A stretch of 64,000 nt of DNA from RYN-230 sp963770535 (GCA_963770535.1 CAVYPZ010000003.1:1364001-1428000); one strand, 5' to 3'; positions 25,442 to 33,175 are shown, counted from the first letter of the stretch. The notes: a model not told the origin generated them from the sequence alone. Translations and numbers: made by a program.

Positions 25442-25879
25442 ATGACAAGCGGGCCTATCCGGTGCGGTCACTGCGGCCAGGCGAACCGGGTGCCGGCCGC
25501 GGCGGCCGGGACGCCCCGCTGCGGCAAGTGCCATCAGCCGCTGCCGTGGATCGCCGACGCCGACGACACAACCTTCGATGAGATCGCGGTGGCCGCTAAG
25601 ATCCCGGTCATCGTCGATTTGTGGGCGCCCTGGTGCGGGCCCTGCCGTATGGTCAGCCCCGCGCTTGAGCAGCTGGCCCGTGACCTGGCAGGCCAGGTGA
25701 AGCTGGTCAAAGTGAACGTGGACGTCTCACCGCGGATCTCGCAGCGGTTCGAGGCCCAGGCCATCCCGACCCTGCTGGTGCTGCGCGGCGGGAGGGTGGC
25801 GGCCCGGCAGACAGGCGCCGCCCCCCTGCCTGCCTTGCGGGCCTGGGTCGACAGCGCGCTCGACACGCCCGCTCCCTGA
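25442..25879 (+). CDS. Thioredoxin with N-terminal zinc ribbon (Trx2 type)
   Basis: A 145-residue thiol-disulfide reductase. The N-terminus has C-G-H-C and C-G-K-C, a zinc ribbon like that of E. coli TrxC. The thioredoxin fold follows: V-D-L-W-A-P-W-C-G-P-C-R-M with the redox pair, K-V-N-V-D-V-S-P and the cis-Pro in A-I-P-T-L-L-V-L. ATG 25442 is fixed by the zinc ribbon. It acts in the cytosol; the zinc-ribbon type is often induced by oxidative stress. The stop codon overlaps a 22-bp direct repeat that continues into the gap. Confidence 0.9.
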   Translation: MTSGPIRCGHCGQANRVPAAAAGTPRCGKCHQPLPWIADADDTTFDEIAVAAKIPVIVDLWAPWCGPCRMVSPALEQLARDLAGQVKLVKVNVDVSPRISQRFEAQAIPTLLVLRGGRVAARQTGAAPLPALRAWVDSALDTPAP

Positions 25880-25922
25880 ATGCCCGGCGCGGCCGGAGGC
25901 CTGAATGCCCGGCGCGGCCGGC
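25877..25922. repeat. Direct repeat at thioredoxin stop
   Basis: tgaatgcccggcgcggccgg occurs twice in tandem with a short spacer, spanning the thioredoxin stop codon. Confidence 0.75.
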
Positions 25923-25951
25923 GGAATCGTCCGGGCGCTAGGGTGAAAGCC

Positions 25952-26725
25952 GTGCCCGACTTCGATCCCCGCACGCCGTCCATCGCCCGGGTCTACGACT
26001 ACCTGCTGAATGGGAAGGATCATTTCGCTGCCGACCGGGAGGTAGCGCAGCGGCTGCTGGCCATCGCCCCGCTGACGGCCGAGGTAACGCGGGAGAACAG
26101 GCAGTTCCTGGCCCGGGCCGTGACGTGGGCGGCGAACCGGGGCATCAGCCAGTTCATCGACCTGGGCTGCGGCATGCCGACCGCGCCGAGCACGCACGAG
26201 ACGGCCCAGGCCATCACCACGGGCGCGCGGGTGGCCTACGTCGACAACGACGCGGTGGTGCTCAGTCACCTGCGGGCGCTGGCCGCCCAGGGTAATCCCG
26301 GCGTGACCGTGGTGGACGGCGATGTGCGCGAGGCGGACATGATCCTGGGCGCCGTCGCCGCGGGCATCGACCTGGCTGCGCCGGCCTGCCTCATGATGGG
26401 GTTCCTGCTGCACTTCTTCACGCCTGGCGCCGCGCGGGATCTGGTGGCCGGGTACGCCGCGGCGCTCGCACCCGGGAGCTACGTCGTGCTGTCCGCCGGG
26501 CGCGGCGACAGCGACCGGGCGGACACGGGCTTCGGCGCCTATTCGGCCGGGGCGACGCGGGTGTACAACCACTCGGTGCCGGAGTTCGCCAGCTTCTTCG
26601 GCCCCCTGGAACTGGTCCCGCCAGGCGTGGCTGACGCCCGGGAGTGGCGCCCGGGCTGGGAGCAGCCCGTGCACCTCCCGCCCCGCGAAGGCCAGGTCAT
26701 CGTTGGCGTCGCCCGCACCGGCTAG
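25952..26725 (+). CDS. SAM-dependent methyltransferase (PF04672-like), copy 1
   Basis: A 257-residue class I methyltransferase of an actinobacteria-specific expanded family. Signature: S-I-A-R-V-Y-D-Y-L-L-N-G-K-D-H-F-A-A-D-R-E. SAM-binding: F-I-D-L-G-C-G-M-P-T and V-A-Y-V-D-N-D. Later V-V-D-G-D-V-R and H-F-F-T. GTG 25952 is preferred since agggtga lies five bases before it; a GTG three codons earlier is possible. Substrate unknown; these genes are often scattered as multicopy paralogues. Copy 2 is at 38069. Confidence 0.88.
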   Translation: MPDFDPRTPSIARVYDYLLNGKDHFAADREVAQRLLAIAPLTAEVTRENRQFLARAVTWAANRGISQFIDLGCGMPTAPSTHETAQAITTGARVAYVDNDAVVLSHLRALAAQGNPGVTVVDGDVREADMILGAVAAGIDLAAPACLMMGFLLHFFTPGAARDLVAGYAAALAPGSYVVLSAGRGDSDRADTGFGAYSAGATRVYNHSVPEFASFFGPLELVPPGVADAREWRPGWEQPVHLPPREGQVIVGVARTG

Positions 26726-26812
26726 GCAATTGGCGTGATGCGCGTCAGTACGGCCTCGGTCAAGGCAGGGTCGTGCTGCTCCTGCCACTGCACAATGCGC
26801 CCCGCACCGATA

Positions 26813-26843
26813 GGTCGATAATCGGACCAACTCAATCTATACT
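26813..26843 (+). promoter_or_regulatory. Toxin-antitoxin promoter and operator
   Basis: TATACT (26838-26843) lies seven bases before the antitoxin ATG, which would make the mRNA leaderless. Just upstream, GGTCGATAATCGGACC (26813-26828) is a near-perfect dyad covering the -35 area. This is the expected place for autorepression by the Phd-like antitoxin. Confidence 0.55.
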
Positions 26844-26850
26844 TCTGACT

Positions 26851-27150
26851 ATGACGATCGCTTCGACGCCGGTGCCACTGTCCGAGGCCAAGGCCCGGCT
26901 GTCCGAGCTGGCCAGGCGGGTGCGCCTGCAGCATGAGCGGATTACCCTGACGCGCAACGGCGAGGCTGAGGCTGTCCTGCTGTCCGTGGACGACCTCGAG
27001 GGACTGGAGATGACCCTGGAAATCCTCGGCGACAGCCAGGCCGTCGCGCGTATCTCGGAGAGCCTGGCTGCGCTGGGCCGTGGCGAGTCCGGTGCTGATC
27101 TGGCCACCGTCCGCCAGGACCTGGCCCGGCGCCGTGCCACCGGCCGCTGA
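26851..27150 (+). CDS. Phd/YefM-type antitoxin
   Basis: A 99-residue antitoxin. The N-terminal DNA-binding half reads P-V-P-L-S-E-A-K-A-R-L-S-E-L-A-R-R-V and I-T-L-T-R-N-G-E-A-E-A-V-L-L-S-V-D-D, typical of the Phd fold. The C-terminal helix (residues 50-95) would clamp the toxin. The ATG lies directly after a -10 box, so leaderless translation is likely. The toxin start overlaps its last codons by 17 bp, the standard arrangement for co-translated pairs. Confidence 0.88.
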   Translation: MTIASTPVPLSEAKARLSELARRVRLQHERITLTRNGEAEAVLLSVDDLEGLEMTLEILGDSQAVARISESLAALGRGESGADLATVRQDLARRRATGR

Positions 27151-27436
27151 CAGCGGACCTGCCGGGCGGTATGAGATCCGGTTCCAGCGCCCCGCGCGGC
27201 GCGCGGTCTCCGAGCGCCTCCCGGAACTGGTGGCCGCGGCGGTCCTGGAGTTCTGCGATGCTGCGCTGGCGGTCAACCCGCACCGTGTAGGCAAGCCGCT
27301 GTTCGGGCCTCTGGCCGGCTGCCACGGTGCCCGCCGGGGAACCTACCGGATCGTCTACCGCATCGAGGAAGGCACGCGCACCGTGCACATCCTTGACATC
27401 GAGCACAGAGCCGAGATCTACCACCGCACAGACCGC
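27134..27436 (+). CDS. RelE-type mRNA-interferase toxin (no stop at domain end)
   Basis: The RelE fold is clear: Y-E-I-R-F-Q-R-P-A-R-R-A-V, G-K-P-L-F-G-P-L-A-G-C-H-G-A-R-R-G-T-Y-R-I-V-Y-R-I and V-H-I-L-D-I-E-H-R-A-E-I-Y. The family cleaves mRNA at the ribosome; catalytic basic residues R-R-G and R-I-V-Y-R are present. GTG 27134 overlaps the antitoxin. The domain ends near 27436, but this frame has no stop until 27952, far inside the next gene. A stop (TAG 27445) lies in another frame, so a one-base indel probably removed the normal end. The end coordinate given is the domain limit. Confidence 0.75.
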
Positions 27437-27525
27437 AGCTACAGTAGCGGCGTTCCTGGTGGCCGAGGGGGTGGTCGAGGACATCAGCCACGAGGGCCTG
27501 CGGCCCGCTCTCTATTGGGCTTCGG

Positions 27526-27553
27526 TGTCGAATCCGGCCCCGCTGTTCGTGGA
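27526..27553 (+). promoter_or_regulatory. Candidate ECF42 promoter, copy A
   Basis: TGTCGA (27526-27531), a 16-bp spacer, then CGTGGA (27548-27553), 50 bp before the DUF6069 start. The same hexamers at the same spacing recur at 29687. A GGGCC..GGCCC dyad lies just upstream. As I recall, the ECF42 promoter has TGTCGA at -35 and a CG(A/T)C-like -10. Confidence 0.6.
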
Positions 27554-27602
27554 CATGGTGAGCGGTGCACAGGGCACCGCCGCCAACTAGAAGGAACCAG
27601 CC

Positions 27603-28025
27603 ATGTCCACCGTTACCACCTCCCCCGAAATCACCGTCGAGCACGCCCCGTCCCGGTTGACCAGGACGCTGCCGCGCACCACGGTCTCGGCCGGTGTCCT
27701 GGCCGCCGCGGTCACGACCGCCGGTGCGGTTGCCCTGCGGGCCGCCGGGGTCCCGCTGGCCGTACACGGCAAGATCCCACTCGCCGGCTTCGCCCAGATC
27801 ACCTTCATCGCCGCCGTCATCGGCGGTGTGCTCCTGGCCGTGCTGAACCGGCGCAGCTCCACCCCGCGCCGGCGGTTCGTCCAGGTAACCATCGGCCTGA
27901 CGGCGGTTTCCTGCGTTCTCCCGGCGGCGTTCGCAGACACGACCGCCAGTAAGGTCGCCCTGGTTGGACTCCACCTGGCCGCCGCGGCGATCATTGTCCC
28001 GGTGCTCGCACGACGCGCCGGGTGA
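27603..28025 (+). CDS. DUF6069-like four-helix membrane protein
   Basis: A 140-residue membrane protein with helices at about residues 30-50, 60-80, 94-112 and 118-136. Features: T-V-S-A-G-V-L-A-A-A-V-T-T-A-G and L-A-G-F-A-Q-I-T-F-I-A-A-V-I-G-G. I assign it to DUF6069 by overall look only. The start has aaggaacc upstream. It is the first gene of the ECF sigma operon, with 34 bp to the YCII gene, and follows a candidate promoter. Its role with the sigma factor is unknown. Confidence 0.75.
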   Translation: MSTVTTSPEITVEHAPSRLTRTLPRTTVSAGVLAAAVTTAGAVALRAAGVPLAVHGKIPLAGFAQITFIAAVIGGVLLAVLNRRSSTPRRRFVQVTIGLTAVSCVLPAAFADTTASKVALVGLHLAAAAIIVPVLARRAG

Positions 28026-28059
28026 CCCGAGACCGACCGCTGTCAAAGGAGCAATCAAC

Positions 28060-28407
28060 ATGCCGCAGTACCTGATCTCCGTGTGGCACGACGAAACGTT
28101 CGAGGTCGACTTCTCCACCCCCGACGCGCAGCGCCAGGTCGCGCAGGTGGACGCGTTCAACAACGAACTGCAACAGGCAGGCGCCTGGGTGTTCGCCGCC
28201 GGCCTGCACCCCGCATCTTCGGCCACGGTCGTGCGATCCTCCGGAGGCGATATATCGATGACCGACGGGCCCTACGCCGAAACCAAAGAGCAGATGGGCG
28301 GCTTCTGGGTCATCGACGCCACCGATCTCGACGCCGCCCTCGAATGGGCCGGCAAGGCAGCTGCTGCCTGCGAGGGACCGGTTGAGGTCCGGCCCGCACA
28401 AGGATGA
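28060..28407 (+). CDS. YCII-related (DGPF-type) protein
   Basis: A 115-residue protein of the YCII/DGPF family, an alpha/beta ferredoxin-like fold. The name motif appears as S-M-T-D-G-P-Y-A-E-T-K-E-Q-M-G-G-F-W-V-I. The N-terminus is Y-L-I-S-V-W-H-D-E. AAAGGAG precedes the ATG. Proteins of this family are genetically linked to ECF42 sigma factors, and here the stop codon overlaps the sigma start by four bases. The exact biochemical role is unknown. Confidence 0.9.
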   Translation: MPQYLISVWHDETFEVDFSTPDAQRQVAQVDAFNNELQQAGAWVFAAGLHPASSATVVRSSGGDISMTDGPYAETKEQMGGFWVIDATDLDAALEWAGKAAAACEGPVEVRPAQG

Positions 28408-29648
28408 CCGACGCGCTGGAGGAGGTCTTCCGGCGCGAAGCCAGCCGCTGCACCGCCACCTTGATCCGCGTCCTCGGCGACATCGACCTCGCCGAGGACG
28501 CGGTGGCGGAAGCGTTCGCCATCGCCGTCGAGCGGTGGCCGAAGACCGGGATACCGCCCAACCCGGGCGGCTGGATCACCACGACCGCCCGCAACCGCGC
28601 CATCGACCGGCTCAGGCGCGAATCCACCCGCAGCGAGCGTCATCTCGCGGCCCATCGACTCCACACCGACAGCATGGATCCTGACTACGATCCCGAACTC
28701 GACAAGCTCGACGATTTCGTCGATGTCGTTCCTGACGACCAGCTCCGGCTCATGTTCCTGTGCGCGCACCCCGCCCTTGGCGCCGATGCGCAGGTCGCTC
28801 TCATCCTGCGGCTTCTCACCGCCCTCGAGACCACGGAGATCGCCAGGGCGTTTGTGGTGCCTGAGGCGACGATGGCGCAACGTATCGTCCGGGCCAAGCG
28901 CAAACTGCACGACAATCACGCCTCCTACCGCATACCCCGCGCCGCGGAGCTCCCGGACCGGCTCCACGCGGTCCTCACCGCCATCTACCTGATCTACACC
29001 GAAGGTCACACCGCCACATCGGGAAAGAGCCTGACGAGAACCGATCTATCGGCCGAAGCCGTCCGGCTCGGGCAAACCCTCATCGAGCTGATGCCCGACG
29101 AACCGGAGGTCACCGGCCTCCTCGCCCTGATGCTGCTCACCGAGTCCCGCCGTCCTGCCCGCAGCAGCAACAGCGGGACCATGGTGCGCCTCGCCGACCA
29201 GGACCGCTCTCGCTGGGACCCGGCACTGATCACCGAAGGCCACGAGCTCGTGCGCGCTTGCCTTCGCCGCAACCAGCCCGGACCGTTCCAGATTCAGGCA
29301 GCGATAGCCGCGGTGCACGCCGCCGCCCCCACCGCCGAAGCCACTGACTGGTCCCAGATCATCGCCCTGTACGACCAGCTCTACGCCCTGCGCCCCCACC
29401 CTGTTGTTGCCCTGAACCGGTCGGTGGCCATCGCGGAGCTCCACGGCCCTGCCGAGGGCCTCGCCGCGCTCGCCGAGATCGACACCGCCCCGCTCGGCAA
29501 CTACCAGCCATACCATGCCGCCCGCGCCGGCCTTCTCGCACGAGCAGGCCGCCGCGACGAGGCACTCAGCGCGTTCGACCGGGCCATCGAACTCACTACG
29601 AACACGGTCGAACGCGACTTCCTCGTGCGCCAACGTGCCGCTCTCTGA
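28404..29648 (+). CDS. ECF42-type RNA polymerase sigma factor with C-terminal TPR-like extension
   Basis: A 414-residue extracytoplasmic-function sigma factor. Region 2: R-E-A-S-R-C-T-A-T-L-I-R-V-L-G-D and D-A-V-A-E-A-F-A-I-A, then G-W-I-T-T-T-A-R-N-R-A-I-D-R-L-R. Region 4: L-R-L-M-F-L-C-A-H-P-A-L and E-I-A-R-A-F-V-V-P-E-A-T-M-A-Q-R-I-V-R-A-K. The remaining ~220 residues (from Y-L-I-Y-T-E-G-H) are helical repeats; in this group the extension is needed for activity and replaces an anti-sigma factor. Start ATGA overlaps the DGPF stop. It likely drives its own operon and the reductase-like gene after it. Confidence 0.93.
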   Translation: MTDALEEVFRREASRCTATLIRVLGDIDLAEDAVAEAFAIAVERWPKTGIPPNPGGWITTTARNRAIDRLRRESTRSERHLAAHRLHTDSMDPDYDPELDKLDDFVDVVPDDQLRLMFLCAHPALGADAQVALILRLLTALETTEIARAFVVPEATMAQRIVRAKRKLHDNHASYRIPRAAELPDRLHAVLTAIYLIYTEGHTATSGKSLTRTDLSAEAVRLGQTLIELMPDEPEVTGLLALMLLTESRRPARSSNSGTMVRLADQDRSRWDPALITEGHELVRACLRRNQPGPFQIQAAIAAVHAAAPTAEATDWSQIIALYDQLYALRPHPVVALNRSVAIAELHGPAEGLAALAEIDTAPLGNYQPYHAARAGLLARAGRRDEALSAFDRAIELTTNTVERDFLVRQRAAL

Positions 29649-29651
29649 GAA

Positions 29652-29663
29652 GAGGGCTGCAGC
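29652..29663. repeat. Palindrome upstream of promoter B
   Basis: GGGCTGCAGCCC is a perfect palindrome about 24 bp before the TGTCGA box. A related dyad lies at the same relative place before promoter A. It may be an operator or the sigma-gene terminator. Confidence 0.45.
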
Positions 29664-29686
29664 CCGGAACTTTTCAGGCGCTCCGG

Positions 29687-29714
29687 TGTCGATTGGGAGC
29701 TCTCCGTTCGTGGA
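29687..29714 (+). promoter_or_regulatory. Candidate ECF42 promoter, copy B
   Basis: TGTCGA (29687-29692), 16 bp, CGTGGA (29709-29714), 52 bp before the reductase-like gene. Spacing and hexamers equal copy A, and similarity extends about 30 bp to both sides. Confidence 0.6.
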
Positions 29715-29765
29715 AAGGGTGAGTGGCGAGCAGGTCGCCGCCGATACCGAAAGGAGCCACTAACA

Positions 29766-30173
29766 ATGGGAACGATCAAAGTGCACGAGTTCAAGGCCTG
29801 GTCAGCCCGGACGGCTGCGGAGGACCCCGGTGCCCCGTTCACGAATGATTCCACCAAGTATGTCGTTTCCTCTACCCTGAAAGCAGGAACCTGGCAGAAC
29901 TCCGAGATACTCGGCCCCTACAATCCCGACGGTATCCGCCGGGTCAAAGGTGGAGTCGATGGTGGCATCTATGTAAGCGGCAGCGGAACGCTTGTGCGGT
30001 CCCTGATCGCTGACGGTTTGATCGACGAGCTGCACCTGTTCGTCTACCCCCTCACCCGAGGTGGAGGACCTCACCTCTTCCACGACGACCCGCCCACGAA
30101 ATGGTCGCTGACTCGAAGCGTGACTTACGACAACGGAGCGCTCTACCTCGTCTACAAGGCGGCCGCTTCATAA
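29766..30173 (+). CDS. Shortened dihydrofolate reductase/RibD C-terminal-like protein
   Basis: A 135-residue protein of the RibD C-terminal (DHFR-like) family. The second half is clear: K-Y-V-V-S-S-T-L, G-G-I-Y-V-S-G-S-G-T-L-V-R-S-L, D-E-L-H-L-F-V-Y-P-L and a final strand. Family members are about 180-200 residues with an N-terminal F-x-S-L-D-G-x stretch; here only 25 residues precede P-F-T-N-D-S-T-K-Y, so some 40-50 residues are lacking. The gene is intact in frame with a ribosome site (aaggagcc), so it may be a real compact form. It lies behind promoter B. Confidence 0.7.
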   Translation: MGTIKVHEFKAWSARTAAEDPGAPFTNDSTKYVVSSTLKAGTWQNSEILGPYNPDGIRRVKGGVDGGIYVSGSGTLVRSLIADGLIDELHLFVYPLTRGGGPHLFHDDPPTKWSLTRSVTYDNGALYLVYKAAAS

Positions 30174-30342
30174 CACCTAAACCAATCCGGCTGACAGCGG
30201 CGACGCACCACAGATCTCAAAGAGCAGACAACCCGCAGCCTGTTGCGTAGTCGGCCACCTATGAAACAAGCCGCCCGCCACCGGGGACCGTCACGGCACC
30301 TGCCCGGGCAGCCCTGCCCGGCCTTTCGCGAAGGAGAACCCG

Positions 30343-30714
30343 ATGACCACCGAACTGAACCACACCATCGTCCCCGCCCGCGACCCGGAAGCCTCGGCGC
30401 AGTTCCTCGCCGATATCCTCGGCCTTCAGGTCGGCGCGCCGGTGGCGCACTTCACGCCCGTCACGCTGGCCAACCACGTCACGCTGGATTACGACCGCGC
30501 CGACCAAGTAGACGAGCACCACTACGCGTTCCTAGTCAGCGAACAAGAATTCGACGCCGCCTTCGGCCGCATCGTCGAACGCGGCGTCACCTACTACGCC
30601 GACCCCGCCTGCCGTCAGGACGGCCAGATCTACCACGGTACCTCCGGCAATCGCGGCGCCTACTTCCGAGATCCCGATGGGCACCTGATGGAGATCCTCA
30701 CCCCGGACTCCTGA
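30343..30714 (+). CDS. VOC superfamily (glyoxalase-like) protein
   Basis: A 123-residue metal-dependent betaalphabetabetabeta protein. Metal-ligand candidates: H in E-L-N-H-T-I-V-P, H in V-D-E-H-H-Y-A-F and E in H-L-M-E-I-L-T. The stretch G-A-Y-F-R-D-P-D-G-H is the family hallmark. Could be a lyase, dioxygenase or resistance protein. AAGGAG lies eight bases before the ATG. It ends at a strong terminator and may belong to the same stress module. Confidence 0.88.
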   Translation: MTTELNHTIVPARDPEASAQFLADILGLQVGAPVAHFTPVTLANHVTLDYDRADQVDEHHYAFLVSEQEFDAAFGRIVERGVTYYADPACRQDGQIYHGTSGNRGAYFRDPDGHLMEILTPDS

Positions 30715-30721
30715 ACGCAGC

Positions 30722-30765
30722 CACGGTGATGGGGCGCGGGCTCGCCCCCGCGCCCCATCACCGTG
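30722..30765. terminator. Strong bidirectional terminator
   Basis: cacggtgatggggcgcggg (30722-30740) and its perfect complement (30747-30765): 19-bp stem, 6-nt loop, between convergent genes. This is the strongest hairpin in the window by length without mismatch apart from the 44-bp palindrome. Confidence 0.85.
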
Positions 30766-30851
30766 CCGGTACATGCCAGGGCGGGCCGGTAGGAGATACC
30801 CAGCAGTTCAAGGCGGCCGGCAAGCGGCCTAACTGGCCGCCGGCCTGCTGG

Positions 30852-31853
30852 TCAGGCGTCCCGGCGGATCAGCACGACAGCGGTCACGGCCAGCGCGATG
30901 GCCGCGAGGGCGATGAAGACGCCAGTCTCGATGCCCTGGAACGGCCAGAACCGGCTGGCGGGCTGGTAAGTGATGAAGGAGCGGAATCCGGTGAGCGCCG
31001 CCCGGCAGGCTGAGGTCAGGCTCCCGGTGGGGTTGGCCAGCCGGGCGCAGGCCCTGGGCAGGGAGCTGACCGGCACCCCGAAGGCCGCCGGCTGGTCCTG
31101 CGGGGGCGCCATCAGCTGGCCGCCCGGGTTGCGCGTGCCCTGGCTGATCAGCCAGTACGAGCCGGTCAGCCGGGGCACGGCGGTCAGGCTGCGGGTGATG
31201 GTGACCGCGCTCAGGTAGTGCGGGCGCAGCCAGAGCGTCACCGCGATGCGGGCCGCGATGAATCCGCCCAGAGTGACCGCCATCGCGGGCACGGTCCGGC
31301 GGATCAGGGCGCCCGCGCAGATGCCCAGCGCCATGGCGAACACCGCGTAGGCCACCGGCACCAGGTACAGGACGTCGAACCGGCCAGGGTAGAACTCGCT
31401 GCCGTGCTCGGCGTTGGTCGGGCTGGCCCACCAGGTGGTCACGGCGGCGATGACGGCGCCCCAGGCCGCCGCGGCGAGCAGCAGCCAGCCGCCCTTGACC
31501 GCGAGCCAGCGAGCCCGGGTGATGCCCTGCGTCCAGGCGAACTGGGTGGTGCCGGCCTCGAACTCGGCGGCCACCATGGGGGCGCCGAGGAACAGCCCGG
31601 CGAGGACCGGCGTGGCCAGCAGGATGAGGCTCACGAAACCGACCGTGGGGCCGCCGGTGAACAACCCGCCCCCGATTGAGCAGTTCACGCTGGTCGGACC
31701 GCTGTGGGTGGGGGCCGCGCATTCGGTGATGATGGTGTGGTACTGCGAGACGAGCCGCAGGCCGGTGAGCAGAAGCAGCAGGCAGAGCGCGGCCAGGATG
31801 GCGGTGCCCACGGCGAACTGGGCCCGGTACTGCCGCCAGGTGAGCCAGGTCAT
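30852..31853 (-). CDS. ABC transporter permease
   Basis: A 333-residue permease with six or seven helices. It opens M-T-W-L-T-W-R-Q-Y-R-A-Q, a common start for actinobacterial ABC-2-like permeases, and ends in a final helix plus R-R-D-A. Loops include F-E-A-G-T-T-Q-F-A-W-T-Q-G-I-T-R-A-R-W, the coupling region conserved in these proteins. ATG 31853 has gagagga upstream and overlaps the ATPase stop by four bases. Substrate unknown; YtrA-linked transporters are often induced by cell-wall antibiotics. Confidence 0.88.
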   Translation of the reverse strand: MTWLTWRQYRAQFAVGTAILAALCLLLLLTGLRLVSQYHTIITECAAPTHSGPTSVNCSIGGGLFTGGPTVGFVSLILLATPVLAGLFLGAPMVAAEFEAGTTQFAWTQGITRARWLAVKGGWLLLAAAAWGAVIAAVTTWWASPTNAEHGSEFYPGRFDVLYLVPVAYAVFAMALGICAGALIRRTVPAMAVTLGGFIAARIAVTLWLRPHYLSAVTITRSLTAVPRLTGSYWLISQGTRNPGGQLMAPPQDQPAAFGVPVSSLPRACARLANPTGSLTSACRAALTGFRSFITYQPASRFWPFQGIETGVFIALAAIALAVTAVVLIRRDA

Positions 31854-32746
31854 TGTTCCTCTCCAACCGGGGTCAGGCGGGATATCGCGGGCGCGGCGTC
31901 CTGGCCCATGTAGGCCAGCACCATCTCTTCGAGCCCGACTTCGGAGCGTTCCCACGCCGGGTCGATGACGGGGGCGTTGCCGCGGATGAGCAGCGTGGTC
32001 TGCCGGGGGGTGTGCACGGCCTGCACGATGGTGTGCGTCCTGGCGATCGCAGTGGTGTCTTTGCGCGGTCCCACCAGGACGCGGTGCTCGGCCAGCAGCG
32101 CGTCGATCTCGCCGCAGAGCTGCACGCGGGACGCGGACAGCAGGATGAGGTAGTTGACGACCCGCTCCATGTCCGCGACCAGGTGCGAGGACAGCACGAC
32201 GGTCAGCCCGCTGTCGGCGACGGCGTCGGCCATGGTGGCCAGGAAATGCCGCCGGGCCAGCGGGTCCAGCGCGGCGACGGGTTCGTCCAGCAGCATCAGC
32301 CGGGGCTTCTTGGCCAGCGCGAGCGTCAGCGCGAGCTGGGCTCGCTGGCCCCCGGACAGCGAGCCCGCCGCGCGGTCCAGCGGGATATTCAGTGACTTCA
32401 GCCGGTCGCGCACCAGTGTCGCGTCCCAGCGGCGGTTCAGGTGCGCGCCGATGCTGATGTGGTCCTCGGCGGTGAACCGCCGGTACAGCGGGATCTCCTG
32501 GGCCAGGAAGCCGACCTCGGCCAGCCAGGCCGGGTCCTGGCGGGGCCTGCCGCCCAGCACTGACATCTCACCGGCGGTCGGCCGGGCCAGCCCGGACAGC
32601 AGCCGCAGCAGCGTGGTCTTGCCCGCGCCGTTCGGGCCGATCAGCGCGCATATGCGACCCTCGGGCACGGTGACGTCGCAGTCGCTCAGCGCGGTGACCC
32701 GGCGGAACTGCTTGACCAGTCCCCGGGTCTGGATGACCGTGGTCAT
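31850..32746 (-). CDS. ABC transporter ATP-binding protein
   Basis: A 298-residue ATPase energising the adjacent permease. Walker A G-P-N-G-A-G-K-T-T-L-L, Q-loop F-L-A-Q-E, signature S-L-S-G-G-Q-R-A-Q, Walker B L-M-L-L-D-E-P, D-loop A-L-D-P, H-loop L-S-S-H. The ATG at 32746 overlaps the GntR stop by four bases (ATGA), so the three genes are translationally coupled. The C-terminal ~80 residues are a variable regulatory part. Confidence 0.93.
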   Translation of the reverse strand: MTTVIQTRGLVKQFRRVTALSDCDVTVPEGRICALIGPNGAGKTTLLRLLSGLARPTAGEMSVLGGRPRQDPAWLAEVGFLAQEIPLYRRFTAEDHISIGAHLNRRWDATLVRDRLKSLNIPLDRAAGSLSGGQRAQLALTLALAKKPRLMLLDEPVAALDPLARRHFLATMADAVADSGLTVVLSSHLVADMERVVNYLILLSASRVQLCGEIDALLAEHRVLVGPRKDTTAIARTHTIVQAVHTPRQTTLLIRGNAPVIDPAWERSEVGLEEMVLAYMGQDAAPAISRLTPVGEEQ

Positions 32747-33135
32747 GCGATCTCCTCCTCGGGTGCTGCCTGCAGCGTGAGATGCAGCAGCGATTCGATC
32801 GACTCATCGTCGAGTCCGGCCTCGCGGGCGTCCCGTACCCACCGGGCCAGGCTGCGGCCAAGCCGGGAGTGCGTGCCGGGCGGTGGCCCCGGCGGCAGGC
32901 TCAGCACGAACGTGCCGTGCCCGGCCCGGGCCTGGATCAGGCCCTCGCGTTCCAGGTCGCGGTAGGCCTTGAGCACCGTGTTGGGATTGACGGCTGTCGC
33001 CGCGACGGCCTCGCGCACCGTGGGCAGCTTGTCGCCCACGTCCAGCACGCCCATCCGCAGCGCCTGCCGGACCTGCTGTGCGATCTGCAGGTAGGGCGGC
33101 ACTGCCGACCGGCCATCGATGCGGAAATTGATCAT
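32743..33135 (-). CDS. GntR-family regulator, YtrA subfamily
   Basis: A 130-residue repressor with the YtrA layout: a winged helix (Y-L-Q-I-A-Q-Q-V-R-Q-A-L-R, L-P-T-V-R-E-A-V-A-A-T-A-V-N-P-N-T-V and A-Y-R-D-L-E-R-E-G-L-I) plus a short two-helix dimer tail. N-terminal F-R-I-D-G-R-S-A-V-P-P fits the subfamily. ATG 33135 has AGGG nine bases upstream; ATG 33144 is the alternative and would be nearly leaderless. First gene of the regulator-ATPase-permease operon, with its palindromic operator immediately upstream. Confidence 0.9.
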   Translation of the reverse strand: MINFRIDGRSAVPPYLQIAQQVRQALRMGVLDVGDKLPTVREAVAATAVNPNTVLKAYRDLEREGLIQARAGHGTFVLSLPPGPPPGTHSRLGRSLARWVRDAREAGLDDESIESLLHLTLQAAPEEEIA

Positions 33136-33145
33136 GTTCTGCATC

Positions 33146-33175
33146 CCTAATGTCTTAGCTGGCTAAGACATTAGG
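33146..33175 (-). promoter_or_regulatory. 30-bp palindromic operator of the GntR/ABC operon
   Basis: CCTAATGTCTTAGC and its exact complement flank a 2-bp centre, two bases beyond the first possible ATG. It is AT-rich against a GC-rich background and covers a TAAGAC box seven bases before ATG 33144. YtrA regulators bind such dyads to repress their operon. Confidence 0.8.

Noticed and set aside
30829..31866. Alternative frame of the ABC permease
   Set aside because: Out of frame with the membrane helices; an His/Arg/Pro-rich shadow.
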